A stretch of 64,000 nt of DNA from JACKCP01 sp034007295 (GTDB lineage: Bacteria > Desulfobacterota > Desulfobacteria > Desulfobacterales > JACKCP01), in assembly GCA_034007295.1 (NCBI GenBank), contig JAVERC010000001.1:62001-126000 (forward strand), written 5' to 3'. This document shows positions 42,196 to 50,691 of this stretch, piece after piece (the first letter of the stretch is position 1; the number at the start of each line of letters is the position of its first letter). Below the pieces are notes generated by a model. The model saw nothing but the letters and a program-made list of their open reading frames with translations. It did no database searches and had not been told where the DNA came from. A program made the position numbers and the translations under genes.

Positions 42196-42871
42196 AAAAG
42201 GCTGCATTATTCTAGAAAATATTTCCAAAAGCTATAAAACTGGCGAATCTGTTTTAAATATATTAAAGGATTTGGACTTTACTGTCACCAAGGGAGAAAA
42301 AATTGCTGTTACAGGTGCTTCAGGCATAGGCAAATCTACACTTCTCCATGTTTTAGGCGGTCTTGATCATCCTGATAAAGGTAAAATTTTTATTGAGGGA
42401 GAGGATATTTATTCTCTTGGTGATGAAAAAGTTGCACGTATAAGAAATAGAAAAATTGGATTTATGTTTCAGTTCCATCATCTTCTGCCGGAATTCAATG
42501 CTGTTGAAAATGTAATGATGCCTTCACTTATAGGCGGAGCTGACAGAAAGACTTCCTTGAAAAAAGCTGAAAATCTTTTAAAAAAAGTTGGACTTTTAAA
42601 AAGGATGAAGCATAAGGTAACAGAACTTTCTGGAGGAGAACAGCAAAGAGTGGCTTTAGCCAGAGCCCTTATAATGGACCCTATAGTGCTTCTTGCTGAT
42701 GAGCCAACCGGAAACCTTGACAGAAAAAACAGTGCTGATGTTCATATGCTTCTTGATGAGCTTAACAGGGAGCTTGAAATGACACTTATAGTTGTTACCC
42801 ACAATATGGAACTGGCATCTCTAATGAATAAACAGGTAACATTAAAGGAAGGTTCACTTGTATCGGTCTAG
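42185..42871 (+). CDS. lolD: Lipoprotein-releasing ABC transporter ATPase LolD
   Basis: A 228-residue ATPase: Walker A 'GASGIGKST' (~45), Q-loop 'FMFQFHHLLPEFNAVENVMMP', signature 'LSGGEQQRVALARAL' and Walker B 'VLLADEPTGNLD'. 'FQFHHLLPEFNA' is typical of LolD. I use ATG 42185, which overlaps the permease stop; upstream in-frame codons lie inside the permease. The 3' end overlaps bamA by 14 bases. Confidence 0.95.
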   Translation: MANKKGCIILENISKSYKTGESVLNILKDLDFTVTKGEKIAVTGASGIGKSTLLHVLGGLDHPDKGKIFIEGEDIYSLGDEKVARIRNRKIGFMFQFHHLLPEFNAVENVMMPSLIGGADRKTSLKKAENLLKKVGLLKRMKHKVTELSGGEQQRVALARALIMDPIVLLADEPTGNLDRKNSADVHMLLDELNRELEMTLIVVTHNMELASLMNKQVTLKEGSLVSV

Positions 42872-45485
42872 TGTTTTTTATATATTTTGTATTTTGGTTT
42901 TGTTTATTACTTTGCTGCCTGCCTCAAGCTATTCAATGGAAAATAAAGTTGTCCTTTTTCCGTTTTCAATAGAAGGAGGTGGTGAATTTGAATATTTAAA
43001 AAAAGAAATACCTGATTTAATAGGTGCTGAAATAAAAAAAGCAGGTGGAGAAACTCATTATCTCGATGAAAAAACTTCTGACATTTCAAAAGAAGATTTA
43101 TTTAAAAAAGCAAAGGATGAAAATTCAAAAGGATTTATAGTTGGTAAGTTCAAATCCTTTGGCAGCAATGAGTTTGCTCTTGAAGTTTCTCTTGGAAATC
43201 TGGAAGAAAATCAAACTTATGAATTCAGTGAAGAATTCAGTGGAATAGAAAACCTTTTTGGTATTGTAAACAAAATTGCAAAGCAGATCGGCGGTATTTT
43301 ATTTGTAAAAATTAAAATTAGTGAAATTGAAATAAGAGGCAATGAAAGAATTGAAGATGAGGCAATCAAAAGACTCATAAATACTAAAGAAGGAACAGCT
43401 TACGCAGATGGTGATTTGTCAGATGATCTGGACAGAATTTATAACATGGGCTATTTCGGTGACATAAGGGTTGCAAGAGAACAAACAGAATCAGGGGTAA
43501 AGGTTATTTTTAATGTAAAAGAAAAACCTACCATAAGACAGATTTATTTTAAGGGCAACCATGCCTATGACAATGAAAAAATCAAGGAAAATATAAGTCT
43601 TAAAAGCGGTTCTATTTTAAATATATTTGAAGTTAAAAAAGATATAGAAGCCATAAAAGAACTTTATAAAGAAAAAAATTATCATCAGTGCGACGTTAAA
43701 TATGAACTTAAGGAATTAACCCATAATAGAGCTGATTTGACATTTATTATATCTGAGGGCGATAAAACCTTTATTCGTGAAATTGTTTTTGAAGGTAATT
43801 CAGACTATACAGATAAGCAGCTTTTAAAAAAAATTGAAAGTTCAACAAAAGGTTTTTTTTCCTGGCTTACTGGATCCGGTGAATTTAAAAAAGATCAGAT
43901 TCAGCAGGATGCAGGAAGGATTCTAGGCTTTTATCACACAACTGGTTATGCAGAAGCAAGGGTTTCAGAGCCTGAAATTGCTTTTGAAGGAAATAGCGTA
44001 AAACTTCTTTTTAAAATTTATGAAGGAGAAAAATTTAATATTGGTAAGGTTAGTTTTGATGGGGATCTTATTGTTTCTGAAGAAATCCTTCAAAAAGCTG
44101 TTAAAACCAAAAATGGAGATGTCTTTAACAGGCAGTTTCTTCAGGAAGATTCAATCTCTGTTTCAGATATTTATGCTGATGCAGGTTATGCCAATGCTGA
44201 TGTTTTTCCTGATCTAGAAAAAGATATTGAAAATAAAATTTTAAATATAACCTTTAACATAAAAAAAAATAATAAGGTTTATATTGATAAAATTATTATT
44301 GGTGGAAATACAAAAACAAGGGACAAAGTTATAAGAAGAGAGTTCCCGATCAAGGAACAATCCCTTTACAGCAAGTCAAGGCTGCAAAGGGGTGTAAGAA
44401 ACCTTTACCGAATGGATTATTTTCAGAATGTAAACCTTGAAACAATGCCTTCAGATGAAGAAGATAAAGTTGATATTCATGTTGATGTTGAAGAAAAAAC
44501 AACAGGGATGTTTACCTTTGGTGCAGGGTATTCAAGTGTTGACAATCTTTTTGCAACTGTATCTGTTACCCAGAGAAACTTCAGAGGGAAAGGGCAGACA
44601 ATTAACCTCAAAGGTGAATTTTCAGGAAGTGCAACAAGATACACATTCAGTTTTACTGAACCCTGGCTTTTTGATATTCCACTTTCCGCAGGTTTTGACA
44701 TTTATAACTGGGAAAGGGAATATGATGACTACGATAAAAAAAGTACAGGCGGATCTATAAGGTTCAGTTATCCTGTTTTCGATTATACCAGGCTTTACTG
44801 GTCATATACATATGAGGTAGCAACAATTGATAATATTGACACCACAGACCATGATATCCTTGAACTTGAGGGGGACAATGTAGAAAGCTCAACAACTGTA
44901 GCACTTAAATATGATTCAAGGGACAGGATGTTCAACCCAACAGAGGGAATGAAACATTCAATTTCAGTTGAACATGCAGGAGGTGTTCTTGGCGGAGATT
45001 ATTCATATACAAAATATATCGGAGAAACAGGGGTTTATTTTCCTTTATTTTGGAATTTTGTGTTTTTTGCCCATGGAGAATGCGGCTATGTAAATAAAAA
45101 TTCAGGAGGAATTCTTCCAGACTATGAGAAGTTCTATCTTGGAGGCATGAATTCTGTTAGAGGCTATGATTGGCAGGGAATTTATGTTTTAACTTCAGAA
45201 GGCAACGAAGTCGGCGGTGAAAAATATATTCAGACAAATTTGGAACTGATTTTTCCTCTGGTCAAAAAGGCAGGTCTTATGGGCCTTTTGTTTTACGATG
45301 CTGGCGATGTTTTTTCCAAAAGTGAAAGTATTGGATTTGATGATATCAGAAGATCTTGGGGATATGGTATAAGATGGTACTCTCCTGTCGGACCTATAAG
45401 GCTAGAGTACGGAAGAATGCTTGATCCTGATGAAGATGAAAATGAAAGTGGCAGATGGGAATTTACAATGGGCCAGGCATTTTAA
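42858..45485 (+). CDS. bamA: Outer membrane protein assembly factor BamA with extra N-terminal domain
   Basis: An 875-residue Omp85 protein: signal peptide (~1-24), an extra alpha/beta domain (~28-150), five POTRA domains (~152-565; starts such as 'ISEIEIRGNERIEDEAI', 'TIRQIYFKGNHAYDNEKI', 'TFIREIVFEGNSDYTDK' and 'KIIIGGNTKTRDKVI') and a C-terminal 16-strand barrel with the V-R-G-Y motif ('NSVRGYDWQG') and terminal Phe. It folds and inserts outer-membrane proteins. The extra domain resembles the N-terminal domain of TolB-like proteins ('VVLFPFSIEGGGEFEYL'). The start is TTG five bases after 'aaggaagg', within the end of lolD. Confidence 0.93.
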   Translation: MYRSSVFYIFCILVLFITLLPASSYSMENKVVLFPFSIEGGGEFEYLKKEIPDLIGAEIKKAGGETHYLDEKTSDISKEDLFKKAKDENSKGFIVGKFKSFGSNEFALEVSLGNLEENQTYEFSEEFSGIENLFGIVNKIAKQIGGILFVKIKISEIEIRGNERIEDEAIKRLINTKEGTAYADGDLSDDLDRIYNMGYFGDIRVAREQTESGVKVIFNVKEKPTIRQIYFKGNHAYDNEKIKENISLKSGSILNIFEVKKDIEAIKELYKEKNYHQCDVKYELKELTHNRADLTFIISEGDKTFIREIVFEGNSDYTDKQLLKKIESSTKGFFSWLTGSGEFKKDQIQQDAGRILGFYHTTGYAEARVSEPEIAFEGNSVKLLFKIYEGEKFNIGKVSFDGDLIVSEEILQKAVKTKNGDVFNRQFLQEDSISVSDIYADAGYANADVFPDLEKDIENKILNITFNIKKNNKVYIDKIIIGGNTKTRDKVIRREFPIKEQSLYSKSRLQRGVRNLYRMDYFQNVNLETMPSDEEDKVDIHVDVEEKTTGMFTFGAGYSSVDNLFATVSVTQRNFRGKGQTINLKGEFSGSATRYTFSFTEPWLFDIPLSAGFDIYNWEREYDDYDKKSTGGSIRFSYPVFDYTRLYWSYTYEVATIDNIDTTDHDILELEGDNVESSTTVALKYDSRDRMFNPTEGMKHSISVEHAGGVLGGDYSYTKYIGETGVYFPLFWNFVFFAHGECGYVNKNSGGILPDYEKFYLGGMNSVRGYDWQGIYVLTSEGNEVGGEKYIQTNLELIFPLVKKAGLMGLLFYDAGDVFSKSESIGFDDIRRSWGYGIRWYSPVGPIRLEYGRMLDPDEDENESGRWEFTMGQAF

Positions 45486-45487
45486 TC

Positions 45488-45638
45488 TAATTAATGACTG
45501 GCCGAAAACGAGAATTTTTTGTTCAGTTCAAGGAAGATGAAAAATTTAAACTTTAGGAAATATTGTGCATTTTTTTAAATTAAAATTTTAATCTGACTCA
45601 AGAATAGACAAAAAATATTTTAGTTAATCAGCTAATTA
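45488..45638 (+). mobile_element. MITE-like element, full-length copy 6, with TAATTA repeats
   Basis: The body is 45494-45632 (139 bp), plus orientation, flanked by TAATTA on both sides. The left end is ATGACTGGCCGAAAACGAG; the right end has decayed (ATTTTAGTTAATCAGC). The left duplication starts only three bases after the bamA stop codon. Confidence 0.7.
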
Positions 45639-45741
45639 AAATTATTATACTAACATTAGTCTTTATATAAAAATTTTCTTGTACATAAAAATTTAAAAAT
45701 GAATTAATTTAGATGAAATTAATATTATTCGGAGGTAATAA

Positions 45742-46275
45742 ATGAAAAAGTCAGTTGTTTTTTTTCTTGCTTCATTAGCAATTATGTTTTTTGGATTTTC
45801 AGGAATTTCAGCAGCAGCAGATATTGCAAAAATTGGTGTATTTGACTATCAAAAGTTTATTGAAAATTCAAAGGCTGGTCAGAGCATAAGGGAAATTTTG
45901 AATACTAAAAGATCTCAGTTTGAAGGTAAATTAAAGGCAAAGGCTGATGAAATCCAGAAAATAAGGGAGCAGCTTGAAAGAGAAGCTCTTGTAATGTCTC
46001 CTGAAAAGCAGGAAGAAAAAAGAAGAGATTACCGCATCCAGATAAATGATTACAAGGAAATGGATGAAAGATATACAAGAGAGATTAAAAAAACCGAACT
46101 TGACGAAACAAAAAAATTGTTTGGACAGCTTGAAGATATTTTAAAGCAGATTGGAAGAGAAGAAAATTTTCTTCTTATTGTTCACCAGAGTGCAGTTTTA
46201 TATTCACCTGACCAGCTTGATATAACAGACAGGGTTATAAAAATTCATGACAAGAAGTTTGGAGCAAATGAGTAA
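45742..46275 (+). CDS. skp: Periplasmic chaperone Skp/OmpH family
   Basis: A 177-residue secreted protein: signal peptide ending near A-A-A-D (~26), then 'IGVFDYQKFIENSKAG' and a long coiled-coil (~45-130) that forms the chaperone's tentacles. Skp holds unfolded outer-membrane proteins for BamA. It lies between bamA and lpxD as in many Gram-negatives, and its stop codon overlaps the lpxD start. The ribosome site 'ggaggt' is strong. Confidence 0.92.
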   Translation: MKKSVVFFLASLAIMFFGFSGISAAADIAKIGVFDYQKFIENSKAGQSIREILNTKRSQFEGKLKAKADEIQKIREQLEREALVMSPEKQEEKRRDYRIQINDYKEMDERYTREIKKTELDETKKLFGQLEDILKQIGREENFLLIVHQSAVLYSPDQLDITDRVIKIHDKKFGANE

Positions 46276-47308
46276 AGCTTATACTTTAGGAGAGCTTGCA
46301 GATTTTATAAATGGCAAGGTTCATGGAAACCCTGATTTTCTAATTTCTGGTGTTTCACCTTTTGAATCTGCTTCATTCAATGATATTTGCCTTGCGAAAT
46401 CAAAAGAATATTTGGATAAAATTCCTCTTTGTTCGGCAAAAGCCTTTATTGTTCACGAAGTTCTAGATTTTGAAGGAATAAATTTTATTGTTCATTCAAA
46501 TCCATATGCTGCCTTTGCAAAAATTATTTCTCTTTTTTATCCCCTGGAAAAAAAGGAAGAAATGATACACCAAAATACAAGCATTGGAACTTCATTCAAA
46601 CATGGCAAAAATGTTTATATTGGAGCTTTCACTGTAATTGGAAACAATGTTGTTTTAGGAGATGATGTATATATTTATCCAAATACAACAATTGGAGACA
46701 ATGTAGTTATAGGAAACAATTCAAGAATTTATTCTGGAGTCACGATTTACCCTGATACTGAAATAGGAAGCAGGGTAATAATTCATTCAGGAACTGTTAT
46801 TGGTTCAGATGGTTTTGGGTTTGCACCTGATTTAGGTTCCTGGATAAAAATCAATCATCTTGGCAGGGTTATAATTAATGATGATTGTGAAATAGGTGCT
46901 TCAAATACAATAGACAGAGGAACATTTGGAAATACTGTTATTGGTAAATGTGTAAAAACAGACAACCAGGTTCATATTGCCCATAATGTTGAAATTGGAG
47001 ACAATACAATACTTGTTGCCCAGTCAGGTGTTGCCGGCAGCACAAAAATTGGCAGAAACTGCATAATTGCTGGAAAGGCCGGAATATCAGGTCATTTGAA
47101 AATCGGCGATTTTGTAATTATTGGTCCTATGACAGGTGTTACAGGAAATATTAAAGACGGCAGTGTTGTATCAGGTATTCCAGAAATGCCTCACAAATTA
47201 TGGCTCAAGGTTTCAAAAATCCTTGGAAGACTTCCTGATTTGAGAAAAAAAGTTTCTTTAATGGAGAAACGACTGGAAAGTATAGAAAAAAAGAAAAATG
47301 AACAATGA
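46271..47308 (+). CDS. lpxD: UDP-3-O-acylglucosamine N-acyltransferase
   Basis: About 345 residues. LpxD adds the second acyl chain in lipid A synthesis. An N-terminal uridine-binding domain (~1-95) is followed by hexapeptide repeats of a left-handed beta-helix ('VYIGAFTVIGNNVVLGDDV' and on) with the catalytic His in 'NQVHIAHNVEIGDN'. I use ATG 46271, which overlaps the skp stop and has 'ttggag' before it; an in-frame ATG at 46247 is the alternative. Confidence 0.95.
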   Translation, partial: SKAYTLGELADFINGKVHGNPDFLISGVSPFESASFNDICLAKSKEYLDKIPLCSAKAFIVHEVLDFEGINFIVHSNPYAAFAKIISLFYPLEKKEEMIHQNTSIGTSFKHGKNVYIGAFTVIGNNVVLGDDVYIYPNTTIGDNVVIGNNSRIYSGVTIYPDTEIGSRVIIHSGTVIGSDGFGFAPDLGSWIKINHLGRVIINDDCEIGASNTIDRGTFGNTVIGKCVKTDNQVHIAHNVEIGDNTILVAQSGVAGSTKIGRNCIIAGKAGISGHLKIGDFVIIGPMTGVTGNIKDGSVVSGIPEMPHKLWLKVSKILGRLPDLRKKVSLMEKRLESIEKKKNEQ

Positions 47309-47747
47309 TAAAATTTTAGATATAACTGAAATTCTTGGAATTTTAGTTCACAGATATCCATTTCTCATGGTGGACAGGATTCTTGAAATAGATCCTAATA
47401 AAAAGATTAAAGGCCTTAAAAATGTAACTTTCAATGAACCCTGTTTTCAGGGGCATTTTCCAGGAAAACCTGTAATGCCTGGAGTTTTGATCCTTGAGGC
47501 AATGGCACAGACTGGAGCAGTACTTGTGAATTATTCCTATGGCAATAAAGAAGATTTTTTTTACCTTGGGGGTATAGACAAGGCTCGTTTCAGAAAACCT
47601 GTGCTTCCTGGAGATCAATTAATAATTGAAATGGAAATATTAAAAAAACGAGCAAGTGCATTCAGGGTAAAAGGGGAATGTTTTGTTTCTGATGTCAAAG
47701 TATGCAGTGCTGAATTTATGGCTGTAATGGAGAAAGGAAGGTTATGA
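47298..47747 (+). CDS. fabZ: 3-hydroxyacyl-[ACP] dehydratase FabZ
   Basis: A 149-residue hot-dog-fold dehydratase: 'ILVHRYPFLMVDRILEID' with the catalytic His and 'FQGHFPGKPVMPGVLILEAMAQ' with the catalytic Glu. It balances fatty acid against lipid A precursor use. It overlaps lpxD by 11 bases and lpxA by four, in the classical lpxD-fabZ-lpxA order. Confidence 0.96.
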   Translation: MNNDKILDITEILGILVHRYPFLMVDRILEIDPNKKIKGLKNVTFNEPCFQGHFPGKPVMPGVLILEAMAQTGAVLVNYSYGNKEDFFYLGGIDKARFRKPVLPGDQLIIEMEILKKRASAFRVKGECFVSDVKVCSAEFMAVMEKGRL

Positions 47748-48517
47748 AGATTCATCCAAGTGCAATCATAGATGCAAATGCTCAAATTGCAGATGATGTA
47801 GAAATTGGGCCTTATGCTGTTGTTGATTCAGATGTAAAAATAGGCTCAGGCTGTAAAATTGGTGCCCATGCAATGATTCATCAGTATACTGAGATTGGAT
47901 CTGATTGTCAGATTTTTCCATTTGCTTCTGTTGGTTCAATTCCACAGGATCTCAAGTTCAAGGGAGAAAAAACTGTTTTAAAAGTTGGCAGAAAAACAGT
48001 TATCCGTGAGTTTGCAACCCTTAACCGCGGAACAGGGGAAGGCGGTGGAATTACTGAAGTCGGTGACAATAATCTTCTTATGTCCTACACTCATGTTGCC
48101 CATGACTGCAAAACAGGAAACAATGTCATAATGTCAAATAATGCAACTCTAGCAGGACATGTTATTGTTGGAGACTATGTTATTCTTGGAGGCTTTGCTG
48201 CTGTACATCAGTTTGTTCATCTTGGAAGTCATTGTTATATTGGAGGAAAATCTGCAATTGTTAAAGATGTTCCCCCCTTTGTGATAGCTTCTGGTGACAG
48301 AGCTGTTTTACACGGTTTGAATAAAATTGGTCTTGAAAGAAGAGGTTATTCTCAAGAAGCTCTTTCACTTTTAAAAAAGGCCTACAAAATTATGTTCAGG
48401 CTTGATTTAACAGTAAATGATGCACTTGAAAAAATAAAAAATGAAGTTCAATTAACACCTGAGGTAGATCAATTTTTAAGTTTTATTGAGAATGCTTCAA
48501 GGGGTATTACAAGATAG
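47744..48517 (+). CDS. lpxA: UDP-N-acetylglucosamine acyltransferase
   Basis: A 257-residue enzyme of the first lipid A step. N-terminal hexapeptide repeats ('IHPSAIIDANAQIADDVEIGPYAV' in part) carry the catalytic His in 'SYTHVAHDCKTGNNVIMSN', and the C-terminal helices ('NKIGLERRGYSQEALSLLKK') are typical. Overlaps fabZ by four bases. Confidence 0.96.
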   Translation: MKIHPSAIIDANAQIADDVEIGPYAVVDSDVKIGSGCKIGAHAMIHQYTEIGSDCQIFPFASVGSIPQDLKFKGEKTVLKVGRKTVIREFATLNRGTGEGGGITEVGDNNLLMSYTHVAHDCKTGNNVIMSNNATLAGHVIVGDYVILGGFAAVHQFVHLGSHCYIGGKSAIVKDVPPFVIASGDRAVLHGLNKIGLERRGYSQEALSLLKKAYKIMFRLDLTVNDALEKIKNEVQLTPEVDQFLSFIENASRGITR

Positions 48518-48527
48518 AGTTTAATAA

Positions 48528-49364
48528 GTGGAAAAAAGAATAGGTCTGATTGCTGGTAACGGTGAATTCCCTTTGGTTTTTGCAAAAAAGGCAAAAAAAG
48601 AAGGTTTTAAGGTTTATGTATCTGCATTTAAAAATGAGGCATCAAAAGAAATTGAAGATATCTCAGAGCAGGTCAACTGGGTTTATGTCGGGCAGATAAA
48701 AAAAATAATAAATTTTTTCAAGAAAAACCTTGTTAATGAAGCTGTTATGATTGGCGGAATCAAAAAAACAAGGCTTTTTTTTGACGTAAGACCAGACTCT
48801 CTTGCGTTGAAAGCAATTGCAAAACTGAAAACAACAAATGATGATAATGTTTTAAGAGCTTTTTCCAATATAATGGAATCACATGGAATTAAAATTTGCA
48901 GTTCATCAGATTTAATACCTGAACTTCTTGCAAAAAGAGGTATCTGGACAAAAAAACAGCCAACAAAAGAGAATCTAAATGATATATGGCTTGGATTTAA
49001 TGCCGCCAAATCAATTGGATTTCTTGATATCGGTCAGACTGTTGTTGTATCAGGCGGGAGTATAATTGCAGTTGAAGCAGTTGAAGGAACTGATGAAACA
49101 ATAAAAAGGGGAGGAAGTCTTTCAAACAGAGGAGGAGTTGTTGTAAAAACCTCCAAGCCAAATCAGGATTTGAGATTTGATCTTCCTTCAATAGGCTCTG
49201 AAACTATTGTTCAGATGAAAAAATATGGACTAGATGTTCTTGCAGTTGAAACTTTAAAAACAAATGTTTTAAATCTAGATGAGCTGATTAAAACAGCGGA
49301 TGAAAATAAAATCTGCATAATTGCCGTTGACGATCTTTTTTTTAAGGAGCTTGGGCTTGAATGA
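48528..49364 (+). CDS. lpxI: UDP-2,3-diacylglucosamine pyrophosphatase LpxI
   Basis: A 278-residue member of the LpxI (former DUF1009) family, which makes lipid X by a route unrelated in sequence to LpxH. 'IGLIAGNGEFPLVFAKKAKK' (N-domain) and 'VVVSGGSIIAVEAVEGTDETI' (C-domain) are diagnostic; 'KTSKPNQDLRFDLPSIG' follows. GTG start with a weak ribosome site, ten bases after lpxA. It overlaps the likely lpxB start by eight bases. Confidence 0.94.
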   Translation: MEKRIGLIAGNGEFPLVFAKKAKKEGFKVYVSAFKNEASKEIEDISEQVNWVYVGQIKKIINFFKKNLVNEAVMIGGIKKTRLFFDVRPDSLALKAIAKLKTTNDDNVLRAFSNIMESHGIKICSSSDLIPELLAKRGIWTKKQPTKENLNDIWLGFNAAKSIGFLDIGQTVVVSGGSIIAVEAVEGTDETIKRGGSLSNRGGVVVKTSKPNQDLRFDLPSIGSETIVQMKKYGLDVLAVETLKTNVLNLDELIKTADENKICIIAVDDLFFKELGLE

Positions 49365-50511
49365 AATTAAGGATTCTTTAAAATCCAAAAAAATAATGAT
49401 TGTATGCGGAGAGTCATCAGGAGATCTTCATGGTGCAAATCTTGTTTTAGAGCTTTTCAGGTTGTGTCCGAAGTGTAAAATATTTGGAATCGGCGGTAAA
49501 AAAATGAGAAGAGAGGGGTTTTCAGCTTTTTTTAAATCTGAAGATCTTGCCGTTATGGGTATTACAGATGTTGTTTCCAATCTTAAAATTATATCAGAAG
49601 CAAAAAAAATGGCCCAGCATGCAATAAAAGATTTTAATCCTGATCTTTTAATTCTCATTGATTACCCTGGCTTTAATTTAAGGCTTGCCGAGTTTGCATC
49701 AAAAAATAAAACAAAGGTTTTATATTATATAAGTCCAAAATTTTGGGCATGGAATTCAAAAAGAATAGAAAAAATCAAAAAGTTTACCAATCATTCAGCT
49801 CTTATTTTTCCTTTTGAAAAAAAAATTTACGATGAATTTAAAATACCTTCAACCTTTGTTGGAAATCCCTTGCTTGACTATGAAATCCCTGAGAAAAAAA
49901 ATAAAGATTTTTCTAAAATTTCTAAAGCACCTGTTATTGGGCTTCTTCCTGGTTCAAGAAAGGGCGAGCTTAAAAAGCATCTTGGCACTATGCTTGAAAC
50001 GGCAGTTCTTGTTTCAAGGGAGTTTGAAAAGATAAAATTTGTTGTATCCTTTGCCTGTTCAGGTCAAGAAGATTTCTTTTATTCAATCTTGAAAAAATAT
50101 TCTAATATTATTGATATAGAGGTTGAAGAAGGAAGTGTTTACAGGCTTTTTGAAAAGTCAGATTTTCTTATTGCAGCTTCTGGAACAGTAACACTTGAAG
50201 CAGCTATTGCAAAAATTCCAATGATTATAATGTATAAGGTTTCATCTTTAACTTATTTTGCTGGAAAACTTTTAATAAAAACCCCATTTATCGGTCTTGC
50301 TTCAATTATTGCCGGCAGGGAAGTTGTACCTGAATTTATTCAAAATGATGCAAGTCCTGAAAAGATCAAAAATGCAGTTGTTTATTATCTTCGGGAAAAA
50401 GATGCTTATTTGAAAATGATAAATGACTTAAGTGAAGTAAAATCAATGCTTGGATCACCTGGAGTTGCAAAAAGGGCTGCAAAAATCGCCTTAGACATGA
50501 CAAAAATCTGA
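49357..50511 (+). CDS. lpxB: Lipid A disaccharide synthase
   Basis: About 384 residues, a GT19 enzyme joining lipid X and UDP-diacylglucosamine. 'IMIVCGESSGDLHGANLV', 'FGIGGKKMRREGFSAFF', 'DYPGFNLRLAEFA', 'YISPKFWAWNSKRI' and 'ASGTVTLEAAIAKIPMIIMYKV' are all family segments. I place the start at TTG 49357, seven bases after 'aaggag'; the frame stays open further upstream inside lpxI. It closes the lpx run and is followed by a MITE-like element. Confidence 0.95.
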   Translation: MNEIKDSLKSKKIMIVCGESSGDLHGANLVLELFRLCPKCKIFGIGGKKMRREGFSAFFKSEDLAVMGITDVVSNLKIISEAKKMAQHAIKDFNPDLLILIDYPGFNLRLAEFASKNKTKVLYYISPKFWAWNSKRIEKIKKFTNHSALIFPFEKKIYDEFKIPSTFVGNPLLDYEIPEKKNKDFSKISKAPVIGLLPGSRKGELKKHLGTMLETAVLVSREFEKIKFVVSFACSGQEDFFYSILKKYSNIIDIEVEEGSVYRLFEKSDFLIAASGTVTLEAAIAKIPMIIMYKVSSLTYFAGKLLIKTPFIGLASIIAGREVVPEFIQNDASPEKIKNAVVYYLREKDAYLKMINDLSEVKSMLGSPGVAKRAAKIALDMTKI

Positions 50512-50517
50512 TTTTTC

Positions 50518-50670
50518 TAAATAGTGATTGGCCGAAAACGAGAATTTTTTGTTCAGTTCAAGGAAGATAAAAAATTTAACCGCAGGAATACATGGAGTAT
50601 TTTGAGGATTAAATTTTTTATCTGACGCCGAAATGGACAAAAAAGGCCGTTTTCGTTCAGCAACTAAATA
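50518..50670 (+). mobile_element. MITE-like element, full-length copy 7, best preserved, with TAAATA repeats
   Basis: The body is 50524-50664 (141 bp), plus orientation, between TAAATA (50518-50523) and TAAATA (50665-50670). The left end reads GTGATTGGCCGAAAACGAG and the right end GGCCGTTTTCGTTCAGCAAC. An inner inverted repeat (AAAATTTAACC and GGATTAAATTTT) lies between the ends, so the whole unit can fold as a long imperfect hairpin. Seven bases separate it from the lpxB stop. Confidence 0.78.
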
Positions 50671-50691
50671 ATATAAATCAGGAGATTGAAA

